Below, one piece after another: positions 50,247 to 61,100 of a stretch of DNA of 64,000 bases (its first letter is position 1; each line of letters begins with the position of its first letter). A program made the position numbers and the translations under genes. The notes below the pieces were generated by a model. The model was not told the origin of the DNA, made no database searches, and saw nothing but the letters and a program-made list of their open reading frames with translations. Origin of the DNA: JAUWVG01 sp964633715 (GTDB lineage Bacteria; Acidobacteriota; Aminicenantia; Aminicenantales; Aminicenantaceae). The stretch spans positions 33,072 through 97,071 of the forward strand of contig CAZWHQ010000010.1 in assembly GCA_964633715.1 (NCBI GenBank), in the 5' to 3' direction.

Positions 50247-52727
50247 ATGAGAATTGCAGCACTGACTCTTTTTTCTCTTTTTCTTCTTTTTTGTCTTAAT
50301 CCGGCCTATGCCCAGACTGGAAAAATCCAAGGAACCGTTACATTGGAGGACGGAGAAGGACTGCCCGGAGTGGCCATCACCATTGAGGGGACAAAAATGG
50401 CCACTTTTACTGATACAAACGGATTCTTCTCTCTTACAGGAATAACCCAGGGAGAGGTCACGCTTGTGGCTGAGTTGGAAGGCTTTGAAAAGATGAGGCG
50501 GACAGTTTTAGTCCAAAATGCAACAACAATCGTTGTCAATTTCACAGTAGAAATGCTTAAAATTTCAGAAGAGGCCGTTGTTGTGGCTGAAAAGCCGCTG
50601 CTCAGCAATACCGAAGAAATCAGCGAAACTATCCTGACGCCCTCTCAAATTTCCACTCTTCCAAGTCTGGGGGAAAAGGACATCTTCCGGGCCTTTCAGC
50701 TTTTACCTGGGATCAGTGGAAGCAATGAAGCATCATCTGGGCTCTATGTCAGAGGTGGGACTCCTGACCAAAACTTGATTCTGTATGACGGTTTTACGAT
50801 ATACCATGTCGATCACCTCTTCGGCTATTTCAGCGCTTTTAATATGGAGGCAGTAGAAGCGGTCCGGCTGAACAAAGGCGGATATTCAGCCAAATACGGA
50901 GGACGCCTATCGAGTATCGTGGAGCTTTACGGAAAGACCGGAAGCCCCACGGAATTCCACTTCGGCGCTGGACTCAGCATGCTCAGCGTAAACGGTTACG
51001 CCGAAATCCCTCTTTTTAAGAAAGGATCGCTAGTGATTGCAGCACGCAGATCGTTTCAGAGCCCACTCTACAACAACATAGCCGACATGTTCGAAAATGA
51101 GCAGGGAGGAATGATGGCCAGGCAGCGTCCCGGCGGAGGACGTTTCGGTTCCACGTATGAATCCGATCCCTCTTCCTATTTCTATGATCTGAATGCAAAA
51201 GCTGAAATTCTTATCTCGTCCAAGGACACTTTCTCTCTGAGTTTCTACAACGGGAAAGATGACCTGGATAATTCCCGCACTATGACCACACCTTCGATGA
51301 TGGCGGATAGAGGAATGACCATGGAAGGAGAGGTGGTTGACGTTACAGAATGGGGAAACACAGGATTGAGCTTCCAGTGGGAAAGGAGCTGGAACCAATC
51401 GTTCTACAGCCAGTTTACAGCGGCCTATTCAAATTACTTTAATAACCGTGACAGAACCAACTCCACGACCATTTCTTTTGATCCTGATTCAGGTATAGAA
51501 CCACCCCCATGGATGAACACAGACCAACCCCGAAGTTTTGAACGCGGTTCGATCGAGGATAACGATCTCAGCGATCTTACCTTTCGTCTGGATAACAGTC
51601 TCGATATCGCCTCAAATAACCGTTTGGAATTCGGGATCCAGGTGACAGCAAACCACGTTACCTACGATTATGAACTAGACCAGTTTCAGGAAGAAAACGA
51701 AAACATAACAGAGAACCTTCAGCCCGGTGGCAGAAGACAACTCGTGGGCATCCTGGACCGAGAAGATGAAGGAACGCTATACGCTTTTTACCTGCAGGAC
51801 AGATGGACTCTTTCTGACAAACTGACTATTACACCAGGACTGCGTGTCACTTATTTTGATTTGACAGAAGACTGGTATTACGAGCCAAGATTCTCCTTCA
51901 ACCTTAAGCTGACAGATACATTCCGGTTCAAGGGGGCTTGGGGAAATTATTATCAATTCGCCAAAAAAGTGGTTAGAGAGGATATGATGCAGAGCAACAG
52001 GGAGTTTTGGGTTTTATCGGATAAAGACAACATTCCTGTGGGTGCGGCGACTCATCATATCGCCGGCGTGAGTTATGAAACCGATGAGTTCCTGATCGAC
52101 ATCGAGGGATATTATAAAGATCTTACTGGGCTGTCAGAGTTCGCCCTCAGGTTTACTCCAGTGTCAACCGAGGAAGACTACAATCAGTTCTTTTATGAAG
52201 GAACTGGAATCGCCAAAGGCATCGAGCTGCTGCTCCAGAAAAAATTCGGGGATTATACAGGATGGCTGGCCTACACATTGGGTCAAGTGAAGTATGAATT
52301 CCCAGATCTAGAAGATAGACCTTTCCCGGCTCTCCAGGACCAAACCCATGAATTCAAAATGGTCAACAGCTTTACACTAGGGAGCTGGACTCTGGCAGGA
52401 ACATGGATTTATGCGACTGGAAAACCGTATACAGAACCTGAAGGAATCGAAAGCACAGAAATATTTTCCGGCCGGACGATAGACCGAGTGGTTATGGGAG
52501 ATAAAAACGGTGCCAGGCTGCCTGCATACCATCGCATGGACCTGTCCGCCACTCTCGACTTCGAGCTGTGGGCTGGAGAGGCACAACTGGGTTTAACCGT
52601 TTTTAATGCCTATGACCGGAAGAACGTCTGGTATAAAGAATTCGATGTCATCGAAGGCGAAATAATCGAGAACAATTTTAACCTCATGGGTTTGACATTC
52701 AACCTGTTTTTCAATATTAAATTTTAA
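50247..52727 (+). CDS. TonB-dependent outer-membrane receptor with carboxypeptidase-like N-domain
   Basis: Signal peptide (LTLFSLFLLFCLNPAYAQ), a CarboxypepD_reg-like domain (IQGTVTLEDGEGLPGVAITI, about 28-105), and a plug domain (about 125-235) with GLYVRGGTPDQNLILYDG. A 22-strand-type barrel with alternating aromatic strands follows, ending in FFNIKF with the C-terminal Phe needed for BamA insertion. Ligand unknown. It is third in the operon behind macA/macB, with TAGGAGG ahead of ATG and a possible sRNA target further upstream. Confidence 0.92.
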   Translation: MRIAALTLFSLFLLFCLNPAYAQTGKIQGTVTLEDGEGLPGVAITIEGTKMATFTDTNGFFSLTGITQGEVTLVAELEGFEKMRRTVLVQNATTIVVNFTVEMLKISEEAVVVAEKPLLSNTEEISETILTPSQISTLPSLGEKDIFRAFQLLPGISGSNEASSGLYVRGGTPDQNLILYDGFTIYHVDHLFGYFSAFNMEAVEAVRLNKGGYSAKYGGRLSSIVELYGKTGSPTEFHFGAGLSMLSVNGYAEIPLFKKGSLVIAARRSFQSPLYNNIADMFENEQGGMMARQRPGGGRFGSTYESDPSSYFYDLNAKAEILISSKDTFSLSFYNGKDDLDNSRTMTTPSMMADRGMTMEGEVVDVTEWGNTGLSFQWERSWNQSFYSQFTAAYSNYFNNRDRTNSTTISFDPDSGIEPPPWMNTDQPRSFERGSIEDNDLSDLTFRLDNSLDIASNNRLEFGIQVTANHVTYDYELDQFQEENENITENLQPGGRRQLVGILDREDEGTLYAFYLQDRWTLSDKLTITPGLRVTYFDLTEDWYYEPRFSFNLKLTDTFRFKGAWGNYYQFAKKVVREDMMQSNREFWVLSDKDNIPVGAATHHIAGVSYETDEFLIDIEGYYKDLTGLSEFALRFTPVSTEEDYNQFFYEGTGIAKGIELLLQKKFGDYTGWLAYTLGQVKYEFPDLEDRPFPALQDQTHEFKMVNSFTLGSWTLAGTWIYATGKPYTEPEGIESTEIFSGRTIDRVVMGDKNGARLPAYHRMDLSATLDFELWAGEAQLGLTVFNAYDRKNVWYKEFDVIEGEIIENNFNLMGLTFNLFFNIKF

Positions 52728-52739
52728 GGAGAAGAAATC

Positions 52740-53597
52740 ATGAAGAAAGAATGTAGAAAGAATATCTTTTGCGTAAATCCCAGGGCCATTATCGGGATAT
52801 GTGTCTTAGGTTTGATCGCTCTTTTTTTCACATCCTGCGCGAGTTTGGAATTGCAAAGTTCTTGGAAAAACAGCGACATTTCAATCGACGGAAAGAGCGA
52901 TGACTGGGTGGGACATTTAATGTATGTGGACAACCAGAATATTTCCATTGGAGTGATGAACGACACAAACTATCTCTACGCCTGTGTGGTCGCTGAAGAC
53001 CAAATTTTGATCAGCAAGATTATGAGACAGGGAATGACCCTGTGGTTCAATCCGGAAGGTGGAAAGAACAAATTTTTTGGCATCAAATACCCAAAAGGAA
53101 GAGAGGACATGCCACAAGAGGACAGGGAAAACATGAGGCCAGGCACTAAGGCCGATCCTCAAAATCGGAGGCGGGAACTCTTGGCCATCTCTAACGAAGT
53201 CGAAATCTTGCAGGAAAGAAAAGTCCCTATCCAAAGGACCACAGATAACTTAAAAGGGATCGAAGTGTTCTTAAACAGATCGACTGGATTGATTGTGTAC
53301 GAAATTAAAGTTCCGCTTCAAACTGATACCGAGCATCCTTTCGCCATCAATGCTCAAGAAGGAACCGAGATTGGCATCGGAATTGAAGTGCCGAAAATGA
53401 CCCTAACCATGAACAGGCCTGCAGGAGGTATGGGCGGAGGTGGCATGGGTGGCCGAGGCGGAGGCATGGGCGGTCGAGGCGGTGGTATGGGAGGTGGAGG
53501 TATGGGCGGCCGCAGTGGAGGCATGACCGGACAACGGACGAACATGCAGAAAAGCATCAAAATCTGGGCTGTAGTCGGGCTGGCCACAGCAAAATAA
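52740..53597 (+). CDS. Gly/Met-rich lipoprotein of unknown function
   Basis: A hydrophobic N-terminus ends in FFTSC (Cys33), a plausible lipobox. Residues 35-225 form a domain starting SLELQSSWKNSDISIDGKSD, reminiscent of CBM9/DOMON-type beta-sandwiches in the same region of other outer-membrane lipoproteins. The C-terminal part (about 225-275) is a low-complexity Gly/Met/Arg repeat built from GGMGG and GRGGGMG units, encoded by imperfect DNA repeats at 53424-53528, possibly metal-interacting. It lies 12 bp after the TonB-receptor gene, so it may be the receptor's surface partner; this is inference. Confidence 0.72.
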   Translation: MKKECRKNIFCVNPRAIIGICVLGLIALFFTSCASLELQSSWKNSDISIDGKSDDWVGHLMYVDNQNISIGVMNDTNYLYACVVAEDQILISKIMRQGMTLWFNPEGGKNKFFGIKYPKGREDMPQEDRENMRPGTKADPQNRRRELLAISNEVEILQERKVPIQRTTDNLKGIEVFLNRSTGLIVYEIKVPLQTDTEHPFAINAQEGTEIGIGIEVPKMTLTMNRPAGGMGGGGMGGRGGGMGGRGGGMGGGGMGGRSGGMTGQRTNMQKSIKIWAVVGLATAK

Positions 53598-53669
53598 TCA
53601 CAGATTTTTATAATTCTTTGTACTAGAATGAAATAACATTGATTGAAGAGTATATAAGGGTAAGAGAAC

Positions 53670-56600
53670 TTGGCTAATTTTTACTTTGTCGGACGGATCG
53701 CCTTTTACGAAGCCAGGCTGTTGATGCGGTCATGGGGATTCCGTTTGTTCGCAGGTCTTGTTTTGATTATCCTCGCTATCGTCAATATCGCCATTGCCAC
53801 ACCCGCCTTTTACACGCCTTATTTCATGAGATCTCTCTCAGGCTTCTTGCCCTTAAACAGCCTTAAACTCTTTAATGTCTTCCAGGGAATCATCGTCGCC
53901 TTTATGGCCACGGAATTTTTCAAGCGAGACAGACGGCATGACTCCGTCCAAGTGGTCTTTGCCCGTTCCTTTACCAATGTAGAATATTATCTAGGAAAAG
54001 CCCTGGGGATTTTTTCGGTGTTTCTTCTGCTCAATCTGGCCGTGCTGTTGTCAACTATTGCTATACACATCTTCTTTTCAAATACGCCTTTTATGCTGCA
54101 GCCCTATCTTTTGTACACACTGCTGATCTGTCTGCCCACGCTTATATTTATGATCGGCCTGTCTTTTTTTCTGTCCTCGCTCCTTAAAAGCCAGGTCGTG
54201 GTTTTTCTGGTGCTTCTGGCCTATTCCTTCCTTGTCCTGATCTTTTTGGGGACACCTTTTTTTGGCCTGTTGGATTCTTATGCGTTTTACCTGCCCCTTA
54301 TGTGGTCGGACTTTATCGGTTTAGGGAACATCAGCGCTGTCCTGCTCATCCGCCTATCCTATGTGTTTCTGGGCTTAAGTTTTATTTTTGTCTCCCCCCT
54401 GCTTTTCAAACGGCTGAGGCAGTCAGCACTTTCAAATATCGTTGCGGGATCCCTCTCCGCCCTGTTTATGATTTTGGCTCTTGTTTTCGGCTTCAAATCC
54501 ATGAGCGGTTTTTACGCCGACAGAGAATTCCGGCAGCAGCTTAAAGCTTTAAACCAGGAAATCGTGGGAATGCCGGTTTTAACGGTTTCGGATTACAACA
54601 TTGAGCTGGAACATTTAGGGGAAACAATCAATGTCTCTGTGGATATGAAGATGACAAATAACACACCGGCATCTATGGATTCTTTTTGGTTAACGCTAAA
54701 TCCCGGACTTGAGGTTCAATCGATAACCTGGAAAGGCAATCCGCTTAAATTCAGCCAGGATAAACATCTCATCCACATCACTCCTTCCTCTACAGTGGAA
54801 CCTGGCCATTCACTCGACCTGAACATAGAATATACAGGCCAAGTCGATGAACGCTATTGTTTCCTCGATATCGACAGCAGCCGCTACGAAAACCGGTTCC
54901 GTCTCTGGCTCTACGATATCCCCAAACACTATGCCCTGGTCACATCCGACTATGTCCACCTCACGCCGGAATCCGGCTGGTATCCAGTACCCGGGCTCTC
55001 CACAGGAAAAGCCTTCCCTGCTCCAGCCGCACCTCAATTCTCTACATATTCCCTTTCAGTTTTAACCTCTGAGGGGCAAACCGTCATTTCCCAAGGAATT
55101 CGTGAAACGCGATTTGAAAACGGACAGACCTGGCACTCATTCAAATCCGAAACAAAACTGCCGCAGATTTCACTCACGATCGGTCTCTACGAAAAAAAAG
55201 AAATCCAGGTCGATGACATCCATTACTCTGTCTACGTTCATCCCGGACATGATTATTTCACACCTTTTCTGGATGAACTGGGCGAAAATCTGCCGAACAT
55301 AATACGCGAACAAAAGGATGAATACGAGGTGGTTCTCGGTTTGGACTATCCCTACAAACAGATCTCTCTTGTGGAAGTGCCGATCCACATCTACAGCTAT
55401 CAGCGGCTCTGGACCGTGGCCTATGAAACCGTACAGCCCCAACTTGTTTTTCTCCCGGAAATGGGAACCTTCTGCAGCAATGCAGACTTCGAGGGCCAGG
55501 CCCGCAACTGGGAGAAATGGGGAAAATTCAAGAAAGGCGGCCCTGTCCCTCTCTCAGAAGTCCAGTCCTACTTCCTCGTCCAATTTATCAGATCGAATCT
55601 GCTGAATGAAGGAAGTGAACAGCTGGGCTACATCAAAGGAGAGGGAATTGTAATCACCTTTCAGGCAGATATCGAACCGCAGTTCGAAGTCTTCCCGAAC
55701 TTTGTCTCTTACTCCACATATTTTTCCTCGAGTGACTGGCCCGTGCTTAATGTGGCCTTCGAATCCTATATAAGGGAACGCTTTTCCCCGCCCCAGATAA
55801 TGGGTAAACGAGGCGGCTTGGGTATCTCCAGAGAAGAGGAGACCAACCTGGATTTGAAGGATTTATCCCTGTCCGCGATGCTGGAGAATTCAGAAATTGA
55901 GGCAGCCGCCATCAATGACGCTCTCCATGCCAAGGGAAAAATGCTCCTGACTTTACTCGAAGCTCAAAGTGCAGATGTGGATTTTAATTTTTGGATGACT
56001 GATTTTCTAAAACAAAACAGATTCCGCACGATCTCTCAACAGGATTTAAGTGATTTCCTGTCGACATATTTTGAACTCAATCTTCCCGAAATTATCGATC
56101 CCTGGTACACGGACAGCCAAATCCCCGGCTATATTTTCGGGGATGTCGAGAGCTATGATGTCATCGACAGAGAAAGAACCTGGACTCAGATCAATTTCAA
56201 GGTCGCCAATCCAACCGCTGTGGATGGTGTCATAAAAATTGATTTGCGCTACCGATCGAATAAAAATTCAAAGAACGTCCAGGGGGGCCAAAGCGACTAC
56301 TCCAAAGCCCTTCTTGTTCCTGCCGAGACAACGATTGACTTGGGGATATCACTTGACCAACCGCCAGCCTTGATGACCATCGACACCTTTGTGTCTCAAA
56401 ATATTCCTGCACTCATCAACGTGCCTTTTTTGGGGAAACAATCTCAACGTGAGGGCGAGCCGTATGACATGGAAACGACAAAGCCCTATGATCCTTTGGA
56501 TTTTATCAGCCGCAGTGAAACCATCGTCGATAATGAAGATGAGGGATTTAAAATCCTCAGTACAACTAAGAAGAGCTGGCTCAGCCGCACACTAAAGAAC

Positions 56601-57125
56601 TTGTTCGGAACAAGAGAAGAGGAATCTCCATTCACGCTTATGAACGTGTACGATCCCCCCGCCTTCTGGTCGCTCTCGGCCAACCAGCAGTTTTACGGAC
56701 AAATCATCCGTTCGGCCTATTTAAAAAAAGCCGGTGATGGAGACGATTCTGTAGCCTGGAATGTGGAACTCGAGGAAGGGGGCAGCTATGACATTTTCTT
56801 CTATAACAGCATCCCCCTCAGGATGCTTAAGGAGATTGAGATGAGTCGGGCCGGTAAAAATACGGGGAAATCAAATTCTACTTCAGGGATAAGAGGACGA
56901 TTCAATCGCGGTCCCGGAAAAAGGACCTTTAAAATACCTCATCTATATGGGACGGATGAAGTGGAGATCGATCTTTTGAGTGCCGAGCAGGGTTGGAACT
57001 TTATTGGATCATTCCAGCTGGATGCCGGGCCAAACAAAGTTGAACAGACCGATAAAAACGACACTCTCTATGTTTTGGCCGATGCCATAAAATGGGTGAA
57101 AAGAAAGGAAACGGAAGAAATTTGA
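53670..57125 (+). CDS. ABC-2-type permease fused to M1-peptidase-like ectodomain (copy 1)
   Basis: Starts at TTG 53670, aligning with the start of copy 2. Residues 1-275 hold about six TM helices of an ABC-2 permease. A large outside part follows with M1-peptidase-like segments (VDERYCFLDIDSSRYENRF; LVEVPIHIYSYQRLW), then ETVQPQLVFLPEMG and YNSIP near the end. No HExxH zinc motif is visible; the equivalent segment reads AYETVQ, so it is probably a non-catalytic binding domain. The following ATPase and second paralogue suggest a heterodimeric exporter. Confidence 0.82.
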   Translation: MANFYFVGRIAFYEARLLMRSWGFRLFAGLVLIILAIVNIAIATPAFYTPYFMRSLSGFLPLNSLKLFNVFQGIIVAFMATEFFKRDRRHDSVQVVFARSFTNVEYYLGKALGIFSVFLLLNLAVLLSTIAIHIFFSNTPFMLQPYLLYTLLICLPTLIFMIGLSFFLSSLLKSQVVVFLVLLAYSFLVLIFLGTPFFGLLDSYAFYLPLMWSDFIGLGNISAVLLIRLSYVFLGLSFIFVSPLLFKRLRQSALSNIVAGSLSALFMILALVFGFKSMSGFYADREFRQQLKALNQEIVGMPVLTVSDYNIELEHLGETINVSVDMKMTNNTPASMDSFWLTLNPGLEVQSITWKGNPLKFSQDKHLIHITPSSTVEPGHSLDLNIEYTGQVDERYCFLDIDSSRYENRFRLWLYDIPKHYALVTSDYVHLTPESGWYPVPGLSTGKAFPAPAAPQFSTYSLSVLTSEGQTVISQGIRETRFENGQTWHSFKSETKLPQISLTIGLYEKKEIQVDDIHYSVYVHPGHDYFTPFLDELGENLPNIIREQKDEYEVVLGLDYPYKQISLVEVPIHIYSYQRLWTVAYETVQPQLVFLPEMGTFCSNADFEGQARNWEKWGKFKKGGPVPLSEVQSYFLVQFIRSNLLNEGSEQLGYIKGEGIVITFQADIEPQFEVFPNFVSYSTYFSSSDWPVLNVAFESYIRERFSPPQIMGKRGGLGISREEETNLDLKDLSLSAMLENSEIEAAAINDALHAKGKMLLTLLEAQSADVDFNFWMTDFLKQNRFRTISQQDLSDFLSTYFELNLPEIIDPWYTDSQIPGYIFGDVESYDVIDRERTWTQINFKVANPTAVDGVIKIDLRYRSNKNSKNVQGGQSDYSKALLVPAETTIDLGISLDQPPALMTIDTFVSQNIPALINVPFLGKQSQREGEPYDMETTKPYDPLDFISRSETIVDNEDEGFKILSTTKKSWLSRTLKNLFGTREEESPFTLMNVYDPPAFWSLSANQQFYGQIIRSAYLKKAGDGDDSVAWNVELEEGGSYDIFFYNSIPLRMLKEIEMSRAGKNTGKSNSTSGIRGRFNRGPGKRTFKIPHLYGTDEVEIDLLSAEQGWNFIGSFQLDAGPNKVEQTDKNDTLYVLADAIKWVKRKETEEI

Positions 57126-57182
57126 AAAAAGACTGTCTAAATAAATAAACCCGATCTCCAAACTGAAAAGGGAGAATTGAAC

Positions 57183-58121
57183 ATGGATATATCCATCAAG
57201 AATTTGACAAAAAAGTACAAGGGCGGGACATTTGCCCTCAAGGACATCGATCTCGATATCGGCAACGGTGTCTTTGGCCTCCTGGGGCCAAACGGCGCCG
57301 GAAAAACAACCCTGATGCGTATCCTGGTCACACTGCTCAAACCTACATCGGGCGATGTCACGATTGACGGTCTGGACCTCCAGAAAGACCGCAAAAAGAT
57401 CCGGAAGATGACGGGTTACCTTCCACAGGATTTCAGCCGGTTCGAAAAGCTCAAGGTCTGGGAATTTCTCGATTATACGGCGTCCCTCAGCGAAAAGTAC
57501 AAAAAAAGTAAACGAATGGACAAGGTCGATCGATTCCTCGAAGATGTCGCCTTGTTCGATGTGCGCGACCGTCGAGCTTCTAAACTCTCGGGAGGCATGA
57601 AACGCCGGCTGGGGATCTCCCAGACTCTTATTGGCGGGCCCAAATTTATGGTGATCGACGAACCCACCACCGGTCTCGATCCCGAAGAACGCGTCAAGTT
57701 CCGCAGTCTGCTATCGGATTTTTCACGGGAGGACAGGATCATTATCCTGTCCACTCACATTGTAGGCGACATCTCGTCTACGTGCAATAATCTGGCCCTT
57801 CTCAACGAAGGGAAGATCGCCTTTCGCGACACACCGGAAGAACTGATCAAGAGGGCCAAGGGCAGAGTCTGGACACTAAAAGCCTCCTATGCCGATCTCG
57901 ATTCGTTAAAAGAAGAATTTACGGTGATCTCGACCGTTCCCTCCAAAGAGGGATACGAGCTGCGGGTTGTGGCTGAAGGTCTAAACGGGCGTCAGGCCAT
58001 CCAGGCGGAACCCAACTTGGAAGACGCCTACGTGTACTTTATGCAGACCCTGGGTGTCAAAAAACTTCAAGAGGACGATCCCTGGGGAACCGACAATTTT
58101 GAGGGGAAAGACAATGATTAA
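57183..58121 (+). CDS. ABC transporter ATP-binding protein (CcmA/NatA-type)
   Basis: Walker A GPNGAGKTT, Q-loop YLPQDF, signature LSGGMKRRL, Walker B FMVIDEPTT and the H-loop STHI, with a C-terminal extension of about 80 residues typical of ABC-2 exporters. ATG 57183 is preferred over TTG 57177 because GGGAGAA lies 8 bp before it. The stop overlaps the start of the second permease by 8 bp. It presumably powers both paralogous permeases as a heterodimeric ABC-2 transporter. Confidence 0.92.
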   Translation: MDISIKNLTKKYKGGTFALKDIDLDIGNGVFGLLGPNGAGKTTLMRILVTLLKPTSGDVTIDGLDLQKDRKKIRKMTGYLPQDFSRFEKLKVWEFLDYTASLSEKYKKSKRMDKVDRFLEDVALFDVRDRRASKLSGGMKRRLGISQTLIGGPKFMVIDEPTTGLDPEERVKFRSLLSDFSREDRIIILSTHIVGDISSTCNNLALLNEGKIAFRDTPEELIKRAKGRVWTLKASYADLDSLKEEFTVISTVPSKEGYELRVVAEGLNGRQAIQAEPNLEDAYVYFMQTLGVKKLQEDDPWGTDNFEGKDND

Positions 58122-61100
58122 TCTCTACTTCATCGGACGCATCGCCTTCTACGAAGCCAGACTGCTGCTGCGGTCATGGGGATTCCGCATTTTCTCAGGA
58201 TTGGGCTTGATCATTCTGGCCCTTATTACCGTTGTATTTGCCTCTCAAAACTTATCTACACCCTATTTTCTCAGCTCCTTGTCAGGTTCGCTTCCCCTAA
58301 ACAGCCTCAAACTCTTCAATGTCTTCCAGGGACTCATTGTCGCATTTATGGCCACCGAGTTTTTTAAACGGGACAGACGGCACGATTCTGTCCAGGTGGT
58401 TTTTGCACGGTCCTTCACTAACGTTGAATATTATCTGGGAAAATCCTTGGGGATTTTTTCCGTATTTGCACTGCTGAATATACTCGTTCTGTTGGTCACT
58501 TTTATCATCCATTTCTTTTTCTCCAGCACTATTTTTGCCTTCAAGCCCTATCTCCTGTTTTTGCTATTGATCAATCTTCCAACCTTGATCTTTATGATTG
58601 GACTGGCTTTTTTTCTCTCCTCATTGCTGCGGAGTCAGGTTGTCGTCTTTATTTTTCTTCTGATCTATTCTTTACTTGTTTTGGTCTTTTTAGGGGCAGC
58701 GCTTTTCGGTTTATTCGATGTTTATGCATTTTATCTGCCTCTAATGTGGTCGGATTTTATCGGCCTCGGGAACATCCATGCAGCTCTGCTCATCCGGCTG
58801 GCCTACCTGTTTCTTGGATTGTGTTTAATTTTTATCTCCCCTCTTTTGTTTAAAAGGCTGAGGCAGTCGCCCCTGGCAAATACAATGGCCGGCTCCTTTT
58901 CTCTTGGTTGTCTAGTGCTGGCTTTGATCCTGGGAATAAGCTTCACGAGCGGTAAATTTGCCGATAGAAACTACCGCCAGCAGCTGAAGGCTTCCAGCCA
59001 GGAATTTTTAGAAACTCCCACAGCAAAAGTTCAATCTTGTGATATCCAACTCGAACACCTAGGTGAAAAAATCAATGCAAACGTCCAATTGGAGTTGGTC
59101 AATGAACACCTTGACCCTCTTGAAATCCTCCTGCTAACGCTCAATCCCGGTCTCAAGGTCGAATCCGTATCCAGCAGCAGCAATCCTCTTTTCTTTCGTC
59201 AGGATAACCACCTTCTCCATATCACACCAACAGCACCCCTCCCCCCCGGGGAATCCATCGGTTTAAAAATCTCCTACTCGGGAAAAGTCGATGAACGCTA
59301 CTGTTTTCTCGATATCGACAAGTTGCGTTTCGAGAGCCATTATCGGCTCTGGCTCTATGATATCCCCAAACATTATGCTTTGGTCACACCAGACTTTGTC
59401 CACCTCACGCCTGAAAGCGGCTGGTACCCGATTTCGGGCCTTCCTCCAGATACAGCCTATCCCTCTATGACGGCACCCAGCTACTCCAAATACACACTTA
59501 CAGTGACAACACCCCAAGGATTAACCGCCATCTCTCAAGGAAAATCCAAAGTAGAATTTTTGGATAAACAAGATCGATACACCTTTACTCCTGAATCTTT
59601 GCTGCCAAAAATTTCCCTCACCATCGGTTCCTATAAACATCAAGAAATCGAGGTCGACAACGTCACATATTCTCTCTACGTGCGGCCGGGCCATGACTAT
59701 TTTACACCTCTATTGAATGAAATCGGAGAACAGCTCCCCGAACTCATCCAACAGCTCAAAGATAGGTATGAAGTGCAATTGGGCATGAACTATCCCTACA
59801 CAAGGCTCTCGCTTGTGGAGGTGCCCATTCACATCTACAGCTACCAACGCCTCTGGACTGTGGCGCATGAAACGGTCCAGCCCCAGCTGACTTTTCTCCC
59901 GGAAATGGGCACAATTTGCACCGGTGCAGAATTACGTTTCCCTCAGCAGCAAATGCTGCGCATACAGGCAGGACGGCGGAATGTCACACCCGCACAGCTG
60001 CAAAGAAGCCTTTTGAATCGCTTTTTATCGGGAAATTTGATAGCTCCTCAGGCAGGAGCGCGCAGCATGATGCGGCGCAACAGTCTGGGCCTCAGATTCC
60101 AAGCGGATATCGAACCGCAGTTCGACATCTTCCCGAACTATGTCTCATTCACCACACAAATCATCTCCACACAGTACCCGGTTCTCAACTATGCCTTCGA
60201 ATCCTACCTGAGAGAGCGTGTAGCTCCCCCCATGGCCATGTACAGACAGGCAGGCCGAGGGCTTTCCCTTGCTGAAGAGACCAATCAAGAACTCAAAAAT
60301 CTATCGCTGGAGGCTATGATCGAAAATCCGGATCTTAAAGCGTCTGTCGTTCACGGGGCCATTCAGGCAAAGAGCAAGTCGCTTCTGACTCAAATCGAGT
60401 CCAAGTACACGTCTGATGACTTTGACGAAAAGGTTCTGGGTCTTTTTATCCAGAAGCAAAACCAACCCATTACTGAGCAAGATCTTGCTGATTTCCTTGC
60501 CGGCCTAGGTGACATCGATCTCGGTGAGATCGTCGAAAACTGGTACACCAGCACCCAGATTCCCGGCTATATTATCGGCAATGTCGAAAGCTATGATGTG
60601 ATCGAAAGGGAAAGAACGCGAACTCAAATAAAATTCCTCATCGCAAATCCCACTCAGATGGACGGCACCACAAAGATCACACTGCGCTACAGGACAAGGG
60701 GGAGGGATATGGCTGTACGCGGCCAAGGGCAGGAAGATTACTCCCGCGCACTTTTTATCCCCTCTTTAACCACTGTAGAGGTTGGGATTATCACAGACGA
60801 ACCTCCTGCAGTGATGACGGTGGAGACCTTTGTCTCACAAAACATCCCTGCCTCCATCAATGTGCCCTTTCAGGGACAGCGGCCGGTTAAAGAAGAGGAG
60901 CTGTTTGAAGGAGAAACATCCAGGCCCTATAAATCGTCGGATTTTGTACCTGCAAATGAGTATATCGTCGATAACGAAGACATGGGATTTGAAATCCAGA
61001 GCACAGCCAGACAGAACTGGCTCAGCCGAACGCTTCAAGCCCTGTTCAAAGTCAAAAAAGATGAGACAAGCTTTAGAGGAGTTAATCTCTTCAATCCTCC

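Noticed and set aside
53424..53528. CRISPR-like or minisatellite array
   Set aside because: These short GGMGG-coding DNA repeats are in frame inside the lipoprotein gene and explained as low-complexity protein sequence.
53670..57125. Active M1 aminopeptidase
   Set aside because: No HExxH motif is visible in this protein or its paralogue; the comparable segment reads AYETVQ/AHETVQ.
57113..57140. Fourth ECF-type promoter (GGAAGAAA, 13 nt, TGTCTAA) before the ABC-2 ATPase gene
   Set aside because: One mismatch in the -35 word and spacing one base short, partly inside the preceding coding region; mentioned only as a weak relative of the other three.
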